Below, piece by piece: positions 63,554 through 64,000 of a stretch of DNA of 64,000 bases. The position numbers and the translations under genes are program-made. The DNA is from Deltaproteobacteria bacterium HGW-Deltaproteobacteria-19. Lineage in GTDB: Bacteria; Desulfobacterota; Syntrophia; Syntrophales; PHBD01. Every line of letters starts with the position of its first letter. The first letter of the stretch is position 1. The stretch spans positions 124,001 through 188,000 of the forward strand of contig PHBD01000008.1 of assembly GCA_002841865.1 (NCBI GenBank), written 5' to 3'. The notes below the pieces were generated by a model. The model had not been told where the DNA came from, did no database searches, and saw nothing but the letters and a program-made list of their open reading frames with translations.

Positions 63554-64000
63554 CTATCGGCCGAGGTCGTCGGCCTCTTCCAGGATACGGATCCCCTCCG
63601 TGTCCTGCCTCAGTGCCAGCAGGCCCTTCAGGAACTCCGCCAGAAACTGGAGTGTCATGAGCAGGGAGCCGAGGGGCAGGAACGCCTCCGGAATTGCCAG
63701 GTACGTCTCGGAGATCTGCATCGACCGGGACTCGCTGACGACGGAGTCCCAGAAGAACTCCCACGTGTACATCGTCAGGGCCGCGCAGAACAGGAAGCCC
63801 ACGAGGAAGCAGACCATGTTGAAGATGATGTGGGCCCGGCCCTTGATGACATGGGGAAGAAACATCATCCGGATGTGTCCCCGCTCACGGAGCGTGTAGG
63901 CAAGCCCGGTGAAGGTCAGCATGGCCATCAGGTAGCCCGAGTACTCGTCGGTAACGTAGAGGGTTCCGGAAAAGAAACTCCTGGTGACGATCTCGCCTAT
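63554..64000 (-). CDS. dctQ: TRAP transporter small permease (DctQ family), 5'-partial
   Basis: 149 residues are visible and the gene continues beyond the right edge: the bases past the internal Met still read VTRSFFSGTLYVTDEYSGYL, which fits the DctQ first loop. The following TFTGLAYTLRERGHIRMMFL is the conserved DctQ cytoplasmic region, and two further membrane segments precede the C-terminus (DTEGIRILEEADDLGR). It forms a complex with the downstream DctM, 94 bp away. Confidence 0.85.
   Translation of the reverse strand: MGEIVTRSFFSGTLYVTDEYSGYLMAMLTFTGLAYTLRERGHIRMMFLPHVIKGRAHIIFNMVCFLVGFLFCAALTMYTWEFFWDSVVSESRSMQISETYLAIPEAFLPLGSLLMTLQFLAEFLKGLLALRQDTEGIRILEEADDLGR

Noticed and set aside
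1..64000. CRISPR array, tRNA or rRNA genes
   Set aside because: I saw no regularly spaced repeat series, no cloverleaf-like sequence with a T-loop consensus and no rRNA-like stretch; this was by eye, not by a covariance search.

Overview
The window looks like chromosomal DNA of a G+C-rich anaerobic deltaproteobacterium, plausibly a Syntrophales or Desulfobacterota relative. This is inferred from long PAS hybrid histidine kinases, an acyl-CoA dehydrogenase / enoyl-CoA hydratase / acyl-CoA ligase cluster with a MerR regulator, an acetoacetate-decarboxylase-like protein, a TRAP transporter with 5-oxoprolinase PxpABC, and strong AGGAGG ribosome binding sites with common GTG/TTG starts. No rRNA, tRNA or CRISPR array was recognised.

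Layout. (1) 1-17.3 kb is a defence island with debris. It holds a UspA protein, a 5'-truncated WYL regulator, an HD-domain hydrolase gene with an in-frame TGA near its ancestral 5' end, a PD-(D/E)XK-like protein, a tyrosine phosphatase, and a fused DUF262/DUF1524 (GmrSD/SspE-like) nuclease. A ~10 kb type I restriction-modification operon follows, in which an AAA+ ATPase and a subtilisin-like protease (an IetAS-type pair) sit between hsdS and hsdR. A DUF4143 ATPase and a ribbon-helix-helix gene remnant end the region. (2) 17.6-25.8 kb has small envelope proteins, two hybrid histidine kinases on the minus strand, an orphan terminator, an IS21-like end remnant and a second DUF4143 ATPase. (3) 25.9-32.7 kb carries a double-flavodoxin oxidoreductase, a lipoprotein alpha/beta hydrolase, pyruvate kinase and phosphoglucomutase, then a decayed HicA-like toxin gene. 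(4) 33.0-39.4 kb is a TolC-MFP-RND efflux operon followed by a LEA14-like lipoprotein. (5) 39.6-45.5 kb is a MocR regulator with a class III aminotransferase, and a third hybrid kinase paralogous to one 20 kb upstream. (6) 45.9-56.5 kb is acyl-CoA catabolism: acetoacetate-decarboxylase-like, nitronate-monooxygenase-like, three crotonase-fold proteins, AMP-forming ligase, MerR regulator, acyl-CoA dehydrogenase and an M24 peptidase-like protein. (7) 56.7-64 kb has an XRE-type DNA-binding protein, a ferredoxin-reductase-like flavoprotein, a lipoprotein, and a minus-strand TRAP-pxpA-pxpB-pxpC operon that runs off the right edge.

How genes work together. The hsdM-hsdS-ietA-ietS-hsdR order with gaps of 28 nt or less (and one 4-nt overlap) implies one transcription unit carrying two defence modules. 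In region 6 the ligase would activate a carboxylic acid, the dehydrogenase oxidise the acyl-CoA, and the crotonase-fold enzymes hydrate or isomerise the product, probably under MerR control. In region 7 the TRAP transporter probably imports a substrate handled by the ATP-dependent 5-oxoprolinase. All functions are read from sequence motifs and remembered families; no database search was run.
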